A DNA stretch of 21,099 nt from Patescibacteria group bacterium (GTDB taxonomy: Bacteria > Patescibacteriota > JACMRA01). The position numbers and the translations under genes are program-made. The notes under the pieces are model-generated. The model worked only from the letters and a program-made list of their open reading frames with translations, ran no database searches and was not told where the DNA came from. Of this stretch, positions 8,318 to 15,803 are shown in pieces. Where the stretch lies: positions 1 through 21,099 of the forward strand of contig JAOZKL010000008.1 in NCBI GenBank assembly GCA_029935375.1. Reading direction: 5' to 3'. The stretch's first letter is position 1. Each line of letters opens with the position of its first letter.

Positions 8318-9565
8318 TTAAACAATTGTGCCAGTTGCATCCACCCAATTAGTTCCGCTCCACCAGATAGGCTTCCCTATACTAGTGTCGAAATAAAATT
8401 CACCAACATTCGTCGCAGTTGGTCTAGAAGAAGTGTTTCCAGAAACGGGAGCAGCGCTCTGACTATATAACTCGCCGGTATCAGTATTGACATAAAGCGC
8501 TTTATGATTCGTCGAATGAGCTGAAGATGTTTTCAAATAATTAACTTTAAATGATGTTGGTGAAAATTCATATAAATTACTACCGGCATTGTTTTCAAAT
8601 TCTACAAAATTACCAGTCGCTCCACTCTTTGAACGAATATTCAACATTACATTAGATGCTATAGATGAGGTGCCGACAGAAAGGCCACCAACAGAGCCTA
8701 TCGCACCACTACCACCATGCACCCAAATACTGGGAGATGAAGAATTAGAGCCAATAGCTATTGAATTTGTTATGTTATTCTTTAATACACCAGTAGTACC
8801 ATTTATACCAAAACCTATAACACCTGTTCTAGAAAAGTCACCAGTAGAGGTAAATACACCCAACCCAAGTGAACACTCTCCGTCGACTTCTGTATATGCG
8901 CCTATTGCAGTCGAATGAGTTTTTGCAGTTTTCGTTCTGTTTCCTATTACTACAGAAAAATCACTGCCAGCCGCAGCTTGGGAGTAAGACCCTATTACAG
9001 TAGATTGATTACCACTGGATATAGATTGATAACCGAGACTGAGTGACCAAGGACCAGGACTAGATGCATAGCCAATTGCTGTTGATGCATAACCTGCGGA
9101 TGTTGCCCAGCCTCCTATAGCATGAGAATAATCTCCAGATGCTGTAGAACCCGTACCAACAGCAAAAGAGTCTTCGCCAGATGCTGTAGAATCTTTGCCT
9201 ATAGCGAGTGTGTTTAATGCATTAGCAGTCGCATTGTCACCAAAGGCAAGTAATCCGTCAGCTTGATGAATTTTCATGGATGTTGTAAAACTCCATTTTG
9301 TATTCGGTGCGTCCCAATATAGCATTTGACCATCCAGTGTACCATTCTTTAAATTTACACTTCCAAATTCATCCCAACGAGCTGAATCAGCTGCAAATGA
9401 CGAGGAGGAAGTATGAGCAGAAGTAGCTCTATAGAACACACCTTCGTTTACAACAATATCATCCACAGCATAGTATCTACTGGCTTGCCAATCCTCTATA
9501 CCAGCGCCAATCTTAGACCTATTGTAGTAAACCCCATCATCTTTATATTCAATTTCATTAGCCAT
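8318..9565 (-). CDS. Fibre/adhesin-like protein with YadA-head-type repeats
   Basis: A 415-residue protein. Residues about 25-68 (W-x-x-x-x-x-Y-x-x-x-D-x-V-x-x-x-x-x-x-Y) look like the small carbohydrate-binding-like module often placed at the start of phage fibres. From about 119 to 260 there are nine tandem repeats of about 14 residues of the type S-x-AIG-x-x-S-x-ASG, as in the left-handed beta-roll heads of YadA-like trimeric adhesins. A module ALYVNTDTGELYSQS follows (about 354-368), shared with the neighbouring fibre gene, then a C-terminal YFDTSIGKPIWWSGTNWVDA motif common at phage tail-fibre ends. There is no signal peptide, membrane anchor or S74 chaperone domain. It is probably a trimeric fibre; whether it is phage-derived, part of a contractile particle or a surface adhesin is unknown. 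It starts 15 bases after the upstream fibre gene's stop, so the two are likely one operon. Confidence 0.8.
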   Translation of the reverse strand: MANEIEYKDDGVYYNRSKIGAGIEDWQASRYYAVDDIVVNEGVFYRATSAHTSSSSFAADSARWDEFGSVNLKNGTLDGQMLYWDAPNTKWSFTTSMKIHQADGLLAFGDNATANALNTLAIGKDSTASGEDSFAVGTGSTASGDYSHAIGGWATSAGYASTAIGYASSPGPWSLSLGYQSISSGNQSTVIGSYSQAAAGSDFSVVIGNRTKTAKTHSTAIGAYTEVDGECSLGLGVFTSTGDFSRTGVIGFGINGTTGVLKNNITNSIAIGSNSSSPSIWVHGGSGAIGSVGGLSVGTSSIASNVMLNIRSKSGATGNFVEFENNAGSNLYEFSPTSFKVNYLKTSSAHSTNHKALYVNTDTGELYSQSAAPVSGNTSSRPTATNVGEFYFDTSIGKPIWWSGTNWVDATGTIV

Positions 9566-9580
9566 AATTAGTTGTATTAT

Positions 9581-11428
9581 TTAAAACGTTACCTCTGTAG
9601 AGTCTATTGTAGCTTTCCATTTCACAGTGTTCGTAGCATCGCCAGTAACTTTTATTACAAGGGCTTCATTAGCATCATCAGCCTCAACAGCAATGTCCCA
9701 AGAAGAATCTTCCTCTGCCAAGACAGTCTTTATAATTGTACCGACAATTACCGTGTTGTTAGAAGAGTTCCTTTTTATCACTCCTCTAATTTCATACCCG
9801 GCTATATCTCCAGATGTATTATCCCTGGCAGAAACCATGATTTTGAATGTGATTGCAGAAGCAGCCACAATACCATATCGATTATTTGCAATTCCATCGA
9901 TAAAAATTTCAGATTGCGTTGCATTCGTTGTCTGGCCAAACCACTCTATAGAAGATGAGGGACTCTGACTATATAACTCGCCACTGTCTGTATCTACATA
10001 TACAGACTTATAATTAGATGGGTGGGTAGATGTTGATTTCAAAAGCTCCAGTTGAAGACCACCAGCCAAATATGAAAACGCTGTCGACTCGGAATACAAA
10101 GCATACGAAGTGGTTGACCCTAAGTTAGTAGAAGCGTCTATATACACAGCGTAAGACTCATTCACAGTACCAGAGTTGACCCAAGCTGTGGATTTCCCTA
10201 TATCCAACCCAACCACACTGTTTATTATGCTAGATGCATTATCATTGTTTATGTTTATATTTATATTCGACGCATTGGTGATTACACCAGCATTGTTATT
10301 CTCTATAGACCCATAAAATGCTGTCGCAGTCGTCATTGAACCAGTAGAAAGGTTTTGCACTCTATTGTTACTAGCTATAGCCCATGATACAGTACCAGTG
10401 GAACTGTTTTTTGAATATGCATTTAATCCATATGTTATAAGCTCAGTATTTGTCCCTGAAAAATCAGCTGATATGCTAGCTCCATAAGTTTGATGAATAG
10501 CTCCCCCATTCGTTTGATTAGACTGGATATGTAACCCTTTATTGAGAGTAGTGTTATCGGATAAAGACTGCTCTATCCTAAGCTTTGCATCTGGAATTGA
10601 AGTGCCTACACCCAACCTCTTGTTTGTATCATCCCACACCATCTCTGTTATCTCAGTGTGTTTGTACTCCTCTGCGGCATGATCCCAGTATAGCATTTGA
10701 CCGTTGACTGTCCCATCCTCTGTGTTGCCAGCGGCAGCCTCCTGGCTATACAACTCCCCATTTGTTGTATTTACATATACAGATTTATGACTGACAGTAT
10801 GAGGTTCAACCACTTTAAGAGAGTTGATTAATACATTACCGTCATCATCTATCCTAACAGCCTCGTTAACGCCTCCCCCATCAGGGCGAACCTGAAGTCT
10901 AATTCCACCTCCATTTGTACCTACCTGGTACATTCCAATCCTACCTAGTTCCGAACCTGCAGCTCCAATGTATCTGACTATTGGTTCTCCATCAGTTCTT
11001 TCGATGGTTATACCAGTGGCTCCACCAGCTCCTTTGACATGTAATGAAGTATCTGGAGAGCTTTCACCCACTCCAACCCTCTTGTTTGTGTCATCCCACA
11101 CCATCTCTGTTATCTCAGTGTGTTTGTACTCCTCTGCGGCATGATCCCAGTATAATGTTTGGCCATTAACGGTTCCTGGTTCGACGTGACAATCCGAACC
11201 ATCCAACAACACCGTCCAACTTGCACCGTCAGAATTCAACCTTTTTATCTCATTATCCGCTGTATTTATATATGTATATCCCTCATAGTCTGAGTTTAAC
11301 ACTGGATCTGATGCAGCATAATTTAGACCTCCATTAGCGTTTCCACCAATTTGCACCAACCACTCATTCAGGATAGAACCCCAAACGCCATCATCACTAT
11401 CTACTACTGGTAATCTTCGTTTTGCCAT
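9581..11428 (-). CDS. Phage tail-fibre-like modular protein
   Basis: A 615-residue protein. The N-terminus RLPVVDSDDGVWGSILNEWL resembles the LP-x-x-G-D-x-G-x-WG-x-x-LN motif that opens many tail-fibre-like proteins. Two copies of a module ending WDDTNKR-(V/L)-GVG (around residues 92-120 and 246-274), each followed by a P-D-(T/A)-x-L segment, match the 'GIGTxxPxxKLxV' modules of tail-spike and S74-type proteins. The HKSVYVNT...GELYSQ module occurs at about 211-230 and 470-488. No S74 autoprotease domain, signal peptide or transmembrane segment is visible. It is the first gene of a two-gene fibre operon with a promoter at 11492-11518; start ATG, no Shine-Dalgarno, stop TAA. The fibre nature is fairly sure, the biological context is not. 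Confidence 0.78.
   Translation of the reverse strand: MAKRRLPVVDSDDGVWGSILNEWLVQIGGNANGGLNYAASDPVLNSDYEGYTYINTADNEIKRLNSDGASWTVLLDGSDCHVEPGTVNGQTLYWDHAAEEYKHTEITEMVWDDTNKRVGVGESSPDTSLHVKGAGGATGITIERTDGEPIVRYIGAAGSELGRIGMYQVGTNGGGIRLQVRPDGGGVNEAVRIDDDGNVLINSLKVVEPHTVSHKSVYVNTTNGELYSQEAAAGNTEDGTVNGQMLYWDHAAEEYKHTEITEMVWDDTNKRLGVGTSIPDAKLRIEQSLSDNTTLNKGLHIQSNQTNGGAIHQTYGASISADFSGTNTELITYGLNAYSKNSSTGTVSWAIASNNRVQNLSTGSMTTATAFYGSIENNNAGVITNASNINININNDNASSIINSVVGLDIGKSTAWVNSGTVNESYAVYIDASTNLGSTTSYALYSESTAFSYLAGGLQLELLKSTSTHPSNYKSVYVDTDSGELYSQSPSSSIEWFGQTTNATQSEIFIDGIANNRYGIVAASAITFKIMVSARDNTSGDIAGYEIRGVIKRNSSNNTVIVGTIIKTVLAEEDSSWDIAVEADDANEALVIKVTGDATNTVKWKATIDSTEVTF
10616..10692 (-). repeat. 77-bp direct repeat inside fibre gene, unit 2
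   Basis: Identical apart from one base to 11078-11154. The offset is 462 bp (154 codons), so the repeat is in frame. It encodes the QMLYWDHAAEEYKHTEITEM-type module. Confidence 0.9.
11078..11154 (-). repeat. 77-bp direct repeat inside fibre gene, unit 1
   Basis: Partner of 10616-10692. The near-identity at DNA level, beyond what protein conservation would need, points to recent duplication or gene conversion within the fibre gene. Confidence 0.9.
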
Positions 11429-11491
11429 ATAGACTTTGTTTTATATATATTATCAAGCGGATAAAAAATGATAAAATATAATTATACTAAA

Positions 11492-11518
11492 ACTATATAA
11501 CTTATTAGATTGTGTCAA
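11492..11518 (-). promoter_or_regulatory. Promoter of the fibre operon
   Basis: On the minus strand TTGACA (11513-11518) is followed after 15 bases by TATAGT (11492-11497); a 17-base spacer would give TAGTTT. The leader to the ATG at 11428 is about 55-60 bases and AT-rich. This gap (11429-11534) separates the glycosyltransferase from the fibre genes. Confidence 0.5.
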
Positions 11519-11534
11519 GAGGTTTAAGCTAAGA

Positions 11535-12494
11535 CTATAAACGACCTCGTTTTTTCTTGTAAAAATCACTCACACCAAAGATGAAACCTTTTAGCCATCG
11601 CCATCTCAACCTGATAATCGCTCGCAATAGATTAATACTAAATATCTTGCCAAGCAAAACTTTTATGACATCTTTTGGAAAATATTTTTGTACAAAATAA
11701 AGATGATTTCTAGTCATATAATACCCATCATTAAAAGAGTCTATACTATAACTAACCCTGTGATGAATAACACTGCCAATGGCCAATCCAATCTTCCAGC
11801 CTTTTTGAGAGCCCTTTTGCTGCCAATCTATCTCTTCAAAGTTAAGAAACCACTCTTCATCCATTAGTCCAATGTCTTCTATAAACTCCCTCCTGACCAA
11901 CATCGCAGAGCCTGTCAAATATTGTACAAATTCAGTTCCATTTAACACTCCTTCACTTAAACTATCCTCATCCGTTACATGAACAATATTGTGCTCATTA
12001 TCAGAAACTTTGTACAAACTATGGATCTCTTTTGGGTCATCATATATCATTTGCTTACTACCAATCATACCAACCTTAGAGCTGTTGGTTTGATAAAAAA
12101 GATCTTTTTCTATTAGCTTTTCTAGAGCCTGAGCATCCACCACCGTGTCTGGATTGAGATACCAAATATAATCATAATTGCCTTGTTGCTGAACATACTT
12201 TGTACCAACATTACAACCACCTGCAAAACCGAGATTTTTCTCAGATTCTATAAAAGTAATTCTATCATTCTCCAAGTCTTTTGTATATTTAGCAAACTCT
12301 AAATGTTTTTCGGAATTATCTACTAGAACAATTTCAAAATTCCAATAAGTTGATTCCAACAAACTATCCAAACACTCTCTTACAACTTCCCAAGCATTGT
12401 AATTAACTATTACCACATACACCTTACCTTGTTCCATACTTATATTATATGTACTGGGAGGCTCGCTATCACTTGACGTAGAATTTTTTGACAT
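11535..12494 (-). CDS. GT2-family glycosyltransferase (rhamnosyltransferase-like)
   Basis: A 319-residue GT-A glycosyltransferase of family 2, of the WbbL/RfbF rhamnosyltransferase type. VYVVIVNYNAWEVVRECLDS opens the fold (about 26-45), VDNS is the first nucleotide-binding element, the NLGFAGGCNVG motif lies at about 86-96, and the metal-binding DXD equivalent is NPDT (about 114-117). LTGSAMLVRREFIEDIGLMDE...FEEIDWQQKG is the acceptor/catalytic ED block (about 193-228). It probably transfers a sugar, plausibly rhamnose from dTDP-Rha made by the nearby rml products, onto a growing surface glycan at the membrane. The stop is TAG. It is divergent from the next glycosyltransferase gene. Donor specificity is inferred from context. 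Confidence 0.88.
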   Translation of the reverse strand: MSKNSTSSDSEPPSTYNISMEQGKVYVVIVNYNAWEVVRECLDSLLESTYWNFEIVLVDNSEKHLEFAKYTKDLENDRITFIESEKNLGFAGGCNVGTKYVQQQGNYDYIWYLNPDTVVDAQALEKLIEKDLFYQTNSSKVGMIGSKQMIYDDPKEIHSLYKVSDNEHNIVHVTDEDSLSEGVLNGTEFVQYLTGSAMLVRREFIEDIGLMDEEWFLNFEEIDWQQKGSQKGWKIGLAIGSVIHHRVSYSIDSFNDGYYMTRNHLYFVQKYFPKDVIKVLLGKIFSINLLRAIIRLRWRWLKGFIFGVSDFYKKKRGRL

Positions 12495-12544
12495 AATTCG
12501 TAAAATATTATTAGATTATTACAACATTTTATAATAATTGTCAA
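12488..12544. promoter_or_regulatory. Overlapping divergent promoters of two glycosyltransferase genes
   Basis: Plus strand: TTGACA (12488-12493) with TTAGAT (12511-12516) after 17 bases, or TAGATT after 18. Minus strand: TTGACA (12539-12544), 17 bases, TAATAA (12516-12521). The plus -35 overlaps the start codon of the minus gene, the same arrangement as at 2161-2218. Confidence 0.55.
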
Positions 12545-12547
12545 TCT

Positions 12548-13684
12548 ATGCAAAAAGAAGATATTCTGATCCTATCAATAGCTCTACCAAACCGAAAAAC
12601 TGGAGGGGGTGTGTTAGATATAGAAACTCTAGAGTTTTTATCAAAACAATATAATATACACTTGATCTGTGTAGAAGGGGAGGCTGAAAATAAAGATAAA
12701 GATATCAGTACTGTTAAAAAATTCACAAAAACTTTAGAAATACTTCCAAGAAAAGAAAAGCATACAAAAATATTACAAAGAATAAAAAGGTTAATATCAA
12801 CAAAACCAAGGTTTGTAAATCTAATTGATACAAAAAAGACAATTAAAAGTGTTGAAAAAACAATAGAAAAGAACAATATCAAAAAAATCTTTATGCTATC
12901 ATGTTGGCCAACAGTAATGTTATCAAATCAGATATGGAACAAGGTTGAAATTTATACATGGCTGATGAACATAGAACATAAACTTTTTCCAAACAATACA
13001 AAAAACTGGAAAACTAATATATACAACACTTGGGAAACGCTGAGAGTGAAAAAATGGGAAAAGAGGGTTTTATCAAGAATTAAGAATATAGCAACTCTCA
13101 CACAAAAAGACTCTGACTTTGTCAAAAAGTTTGTTAATAAAAAAACGGTAGTTATACACCCAGTGATGAAACCAATTGAAACAAACAGAGGGGGTATGAG
13201 AAAACACACAGCCTTGATAACAACTAATATGACATATACTCCAAACCATGTATCTATGAATTGGTTTTTTGATAAAGTTGTACCACATCTTCCAGGTATT
13301 GAAATAAATATAACAGGACTAGATCAAAACAACTATCTAAAAAACATAAGCGATAAAAATAAAAATATTAACTATCTGGGATTTGTATCCACACAAGAAT
13401 GGAACAAATTGTTTTCAAACACTGCTATAGTTATCAACCCAACAATTACAGGCAGTGGGTTTCAGATCAAGACAATGGAGGCCATCAGGCGCGGTATTCC
13501 AGTTATCTCTACCAGTTTTAGCAACCAACTCGGAAATGTTATACCTAGTTCAGATAATCCAAAACAATTTGCAGAGTTGATAAAGAAGTATTCGAATCAA
13601 AACAATTCAAACAACTTAGATTATAGCAAGTTTTACAAAGAAAACGGTAAGAAATTATTAGAATTCATTAGACCTCTTTTCTAA
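12548..13684 (+). CDS. GT-B glycosyltransferase (group 1/GT4-like)
   Basis: A 378-residue glycosyltransferase of the GT-B fold. The N-terminal domain has a glycine-rich loop TGGGVLDIETLEFL (about 18-31), typical of the acceptor domain. The C-terminal domain has the family's donor-binding run: strand ALITTNM (about 222-228), NYLGFVSTQEWNKLF (about 275-289), then SGFQIKTMEAIRRGIPVIST (about 305-324), where the E-x7-E region contacts the nucleotide-sugar. It presumably takes part in surface polysaccharide synthesis with the rml genes; donor and acceptor are unknown. The final residues RPLF and the TAA stop lie inside the left terminal repeat of the palindromic element at 13669-13830, so the C-terminus was probably changed by that insertion. 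Confidence 0.85.
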   Translation: MQKEDILILSIALPNRKTGGGVLDIETLEFLSKQYNIHLICVEGEAENKDKDISTVKKFTKTLEILPRKEKHTKILQRIKRLISTKPRFVNLIDTKKTIKSVEKTIEKNNIKKIFMLSCWPTVMLSNQIWNKVEIYTWLMNIEHKLFPNNTKNWKTNIYNTWETLRVKKWEKRVLSRIKNIATLTQKDSDFVKKFVNKKTVVIHPVMKPIETNRGGMRKHTALITTNMTYTPNHVSMNWFFDKVVPHLPGIEINITGLDQNNYLKNISDKNKNINYLGFVSTQEWNKLFSNTAIVINPTITGSGFQIKTMEAIRRGIPVISTSFSNQLGNVIPSSDNPKQFAELIKKYSNQNNSNNLDYSKFYKENGKKLLEFIRPLF

Positions 13685-13830
13685 TTCGCTTTTCAAGTAG
13701 AAATTCTTAAATTTATTCTAAAAACGTTCTTTTTGAAATGACTTTTACTGGTAAAACGAATTGAAAAAAGTATTTTTTTAGTTAAATCTTAGGATTTATG
13801 GGCTGGAAATGGAATTAGGAGAGAGGTCTA
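13669..13830 (+). repeat. Palindromic MITE-like element, copy 3 (complete)
   Basis: A complete 162-bp copy. The terminal inverted repeats TAGACCTCTTTTCTAATTC (13669-13687) and GAATTAGGAGAGAGGTCTA (13812-13830) differ at two positions, both compatible with G-U pairing. The exact midpoint (13749/13750) falls in the centre of TTTTACTGGTAAAA (13743-13756). Without gaps, about 54 of the 81 positions of one arm match the reverse complement of the other, so the whole element folds back on itself. TA lies at each end. There is no coding capacity. The left end overlaps the glycosyltransferase gene's stop codon. Confidence 0.9.
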
Positions 13831-13840
13831 TTACCAAAAC

Positions 13841-13867
13841 TTGACAAGCCTCTGTATATAATATAGA
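13841..13867 (+). promoter_or_regulatory. rmlA promoter
   Basis: TTGACA (13841-13846) followed by TATAGA (13862-13867) after 15 bases, or TAGAAG after 17, directly downstream of the palindromic element. No Shine-Dalgarno precedes the ATG at 13890. Confidence 0.5.
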
Positions 13868-13889
13868 AGAACTGCATTAACAAAAACTT

Positions 13890-14747
13890 ATGAAAGGAAT
13901 TATTTTAGCAGGAGGAAAAGGTACAAGATTATATCCAATCACATTGGCAACCAGCAAACAAACAATGCCAATATATGATAAACCAATGATATACTATCCA
14001 TTATCCACTTTGATGTCAGCAGGGATTAAAGATATTCTGATAATATCCACACCAGAGCATTTACCATTCTTCAAAAACTTATTTGGTGACGGCTCTCAAC
14101 TTGGCTGTAAATTCAACTATAAAGAACAAAAAGAAGCTAATGGACTGGCCCAAGCATTTGTTATCGGTGAGGATTTTATAGGAGATGACAGCGTAGCATT
14201 GATACTGGGAGATAATATATTCTACGGTGCAAATCTAGATAAGGTACTACAAGAAAGTATAGATCCAGATGGTGGGGTTGTATTCGCTTATCCTGTATCA
14301 GATCCAGAGCGTTATGGTGTAGTAGAATTCGATAAAAATCAAAAAGCTGTTTCTATAGAAGAAAAACCAGAAAAACCAAAATCAAAATATGCTGTACCAG
14401 GAGTGTATTTTTATGACAATGATGTTATAGAAATTGCAAAAAATCTAAAACCAAGCAGTCGTGGAGAATATGAGATAACGGATGTAAACAATGAATACCT
14501 AAAAAGAGGCAAGCTAAAAGTTGGAGTGCTTCAAAGAGGGGTTGCGTGGCTAGACACAGGCACAATACAATCTATGATGCAGGCCAGCCAATTCGTACAG
14601 GTTGTAGAGGAGAGGCAAGACCTGAAAATTGGATGTATAGAAGAGGTCGCATACAGAAAAGGATTTATAAACAAAGAACAACTACAAGAACTTGCCAAAC
14701 CATTGATGAAAAGTGGGTATGGTAAATACCTGATCAATCTTGACTAG
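13890..14747 (+). CDS. rmlA: Glucose-1-phosphate thymidylyltransferase
   Basis: A 285-residue RmlA/RfbA, first enzyme of dTDP-L-rhamnose synthesis: dTTP plus glucose-1-phosphate gives dTDP-glucose plus pyrophosphate. Signatures are the nucleotidyltransferase loop GIILAGGKGTRLYP (3-16), SKQTMPIYDKPMIYYPLS (22-39), LGDNIFYG with the metal-binding aspartate (about 107-114), and the sugar-binding EEKP and WLDTGT blocks. Length and C-terminus (GYGKYLINLD) are normal; the stop is TAG. The remaining pathway genes rmlBCD lie 1.75 kb downstream, separated by three TGA-containing units. The last codons contain the hexamer TTGACT that acts as the -35 of the first unit. Confidence 0.97.
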   Translation: MKGIILAGGKGTRLYPITLATSKQTMPIYDKPMIYYPLSTLMSAGIKDILIISTPEHLPFFKNLFGDGSQLGCKFNYKEQKEANGLAQAFVIGEDFIGDDSVALILGDNIFYGANLDKVLQESIDPDGGVVFAYPVSDPERYGVVEFDKNQKAVSIEEKPEKPKSKYAVPGVYFYDNDVIEIAKNLKPSSRGEYEITDVNNEYLKRGKLKVGVLQRGVAWLDTGTIQSMMQASQFVQVVEERQDLKIGCIEEVAYRKGFINKEQLQELAKPLMKSGYGKYLINLD

Positions 14748-14768
14748 AACAGTTTTGTGTACTACAAG
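14740..14768 (+). promoter_or_regulatory. Promoter of recoded unit 1 (-35 inside rmlA)
   Basis: TTGACT (14740-14745, within the last rmlA codons), 17-base spacer, TACAAG (14763-14768). The spacer end (TTTTGTGT) and the leader after the -10 align base for base with units 2 and 3, so the assignment rests on comparison as well as consensus. The -10 is the poorest of the three. Confidence 0.5.
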
Positions 14769-14772
14769 ATAC

Positions 14773-14798
14773 AAGTTGGTTGAAATGCACCACAACTT
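14773..14798 (+). promoter_or_regulatory. Leader inverted repeat, unit 1
   Basis: AAGTTG (14773-14778) and CAACTT (14793-14798) form a 6-bp inverted repeat at the expected transcription start. The same motif recurs at 15137-15160, and a variant stem GGTT-AAA-AACC at 15754-15764. It is either an operator over +1 or a stem at the mRNA 5' end. Confidence 0.5.
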
Positions 14799-14821
14799 TT
14801 ACATTCTTACTACATAATAAA

Positions 14822-15037
14822 ATGACTGATTCAATCACTTGAGGTTATTACTGCCCAACTAATCAAGAGATTAGATGCGGATTACAAAATCGAATTTGAC
14901 TGGCACAAAAAGAAATCAATGAGATTAACAAAAAACTAACAAATGCAAACCCTCAAAAAGAGTGAAGTAAATTGATCTTAAGAAAGGATGAAAGAATCAA
15001 ATATATTAAGCAACTAAGATTGATCCTGGAGAAATAA
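14822..15037 (+). CDS. Recoded ORF 1 (TGA read as sense), unknown function
   Basis: Open for 71 codons from ATG to TAA only if TGA is an amino acid; TGAs occur at codons 7, 26 and 48 (14840, 14897, 14963). With Gly it begins MTDSITGGYYCPTNQEIRCG, with two cysteines in the first 20 residues; the rest is a lysine/glutamate-rich, probably helical stretch (about 28-71). No family is recognised. It has its own promoter, a conserved leader and a terminator 23 bases after the stop. Normal GGT and GGA glycine codons are also used. Under the standard code the gene would end after six residues. The coding claim rests on the parallel with the next two units. Confidence 0.65.
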
Positions 15038-15060
15038 ATTTGTGTAAAAAAGGCCAAAAG

Positions 15061-15086
15061 CATCTACATACAATAGGTGTTTTTTT
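15061..15086 (+). terminator. Terminator of recoded unit 1
   Basis: CATCTAC-ATACA-ATAGGTG followed by seven T. The stem has six pairs (one T-G) with a mismatch next to the loop. It is a variant of the two identical terminators at 15670 and 16407. Confidence 0.8.
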
Positions 15087-15103
15087 GTTGGGAAAATTAA
15101 GAC

Positions 15104-15132
15104 TTGCAAAAACCACTTTTGTGTGTTATGGT
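15104..15132 (+). promoter_or_regulatory. Promoter of recoded unit 2
   Basis: TTGCAA (15104-15109), 17 bases, TATGGT (15127-15132), with an extended TGT just before the -10. It closely matches unit 3 and has the same TTGCAA-N14-TGn-TA arrangement as promoters of ordinary genes in the window. An AAGTTG/CAACTT inverted repeat follows at 15137-15160. Confidence 0.7.
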
Positions 15133-15184
15133 GACTAAGTTGGTTGAAAAACTACAACTTTTTATTTTTTCACTATATTTTGCC

Positions 15185-15658
15185 ATGGCTCAAAACTGAA
15201 AAGAATCTACAAGTAAAAACATCAGATCATCTCAGAAACGCTATATCAAGAATCTTATTAAAAGATGCTTTTCTGCAAAATATCAATTATTGCGATGGGG
15301 GAAAGTCAACATTAAAATGATGATTCTAACATGAATAATTTTTTTCGTACCAGTAATCTTGCGGAATTTGGTAAAATCTATAAGCCCTTGGGTCTATCTA
15401 TTTCCTACGTTTTCCGTTTTTGGTATAATACTTTTTCTTCAAACAAATGATCAATTAAGTATTGATATTGAAAACGAGAAAAATGAAACGGAAGAGCTAA
15501 ATTTTCAGATTGATATACTCTATCAAAAATTAGAAGTAATTGATTCTCAACTAAAGATCGTGAAAGGCGATTCTAATATGAAAAAACTCTTAATAAGCAA
15601 AAAAAAGTTAAACAACCAGATCAAATGATTAAAAGCTAGTCTAGAAACTTATTATTAA
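15185..15658 (+). CDS. Recoded ORF 2: membrane protein with coiled coil
   Basis: 157 codons from ATG to TAA with TGA as sense at codons 5, 50 and 148 (15197, 15332, 15626). A basic N-terminus (1-43) is followed by two hydrophobic segments at about 45-58 and 66-85, then a charged heptad-like coiled coil (about 90-157). The TGA at codon 50 falls inside the first hydrophobic segment (MMILT-G-IIFFVPVI), where glycine is natural. Two TGG tryptophans and several GGN glycines are also used, so TGA has not replaced either. Family and function are not recognised. A topology with both termini on one side and a soluble coiled coil suggests a membrane-tethered structural or signalling role, but that is speculation. 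The terminator lies 11 bases downstream. Confidence 0.75.
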
Positions 15659-15669
15659 AAAGTTAAAGG

Positions 15670-15695
15670 CATCTACATACAGTAGGTGTTTTTTT
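15670..15695 (+). terminator. Terminator of recoded unit 2
   Basis: CATCTAC-ATACA-GTAGGTG, a 7-bp stem with one T-G pair, followed by seven T. Together with the next ten bases it is identical to the terminator at 16407. Confidence 0.85.
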
Positions 15696-15715
15696 ATTGA
15701 ACAAAATCCAAACAC

Positions 15716-15744
15716 TTGCAAAAACTGCTTTTATGTGTTATAGT
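15716..15744 (+). promoter_or_regulatory. Promoter of recoded unit 3
   Basis: TTGCAA (15716-15721), 17 bases ending in TGTGT, TATAGT (15739-15744). This is the best promoter of the three units; it is followed by the small stem GGTT-AAA-AACC (15754-15764) and an AT-rich leader to the ATG at 15804. Confidence 0.75.
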
Positions 15745-15803
15745 GCTTGAGCTGGTTAAAAACCGCAAATTTATATTTTTTTATTTTTTATACTCATATT
15801 ACC

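Noticed and set aside
8318..11428. Prophage
   Set aside because: Only fibre-like proteins are present; there is no integrase, terminase, capsid, portal or lysis gene and no att repeats.
15359..15628. An 89-codon standard-code ORF
   Set aside because: It is simply the stretch of recoded ORF 2 between its second and third TGA, in the same frame; the promoter and ATG lie upstream at 15104-15187.
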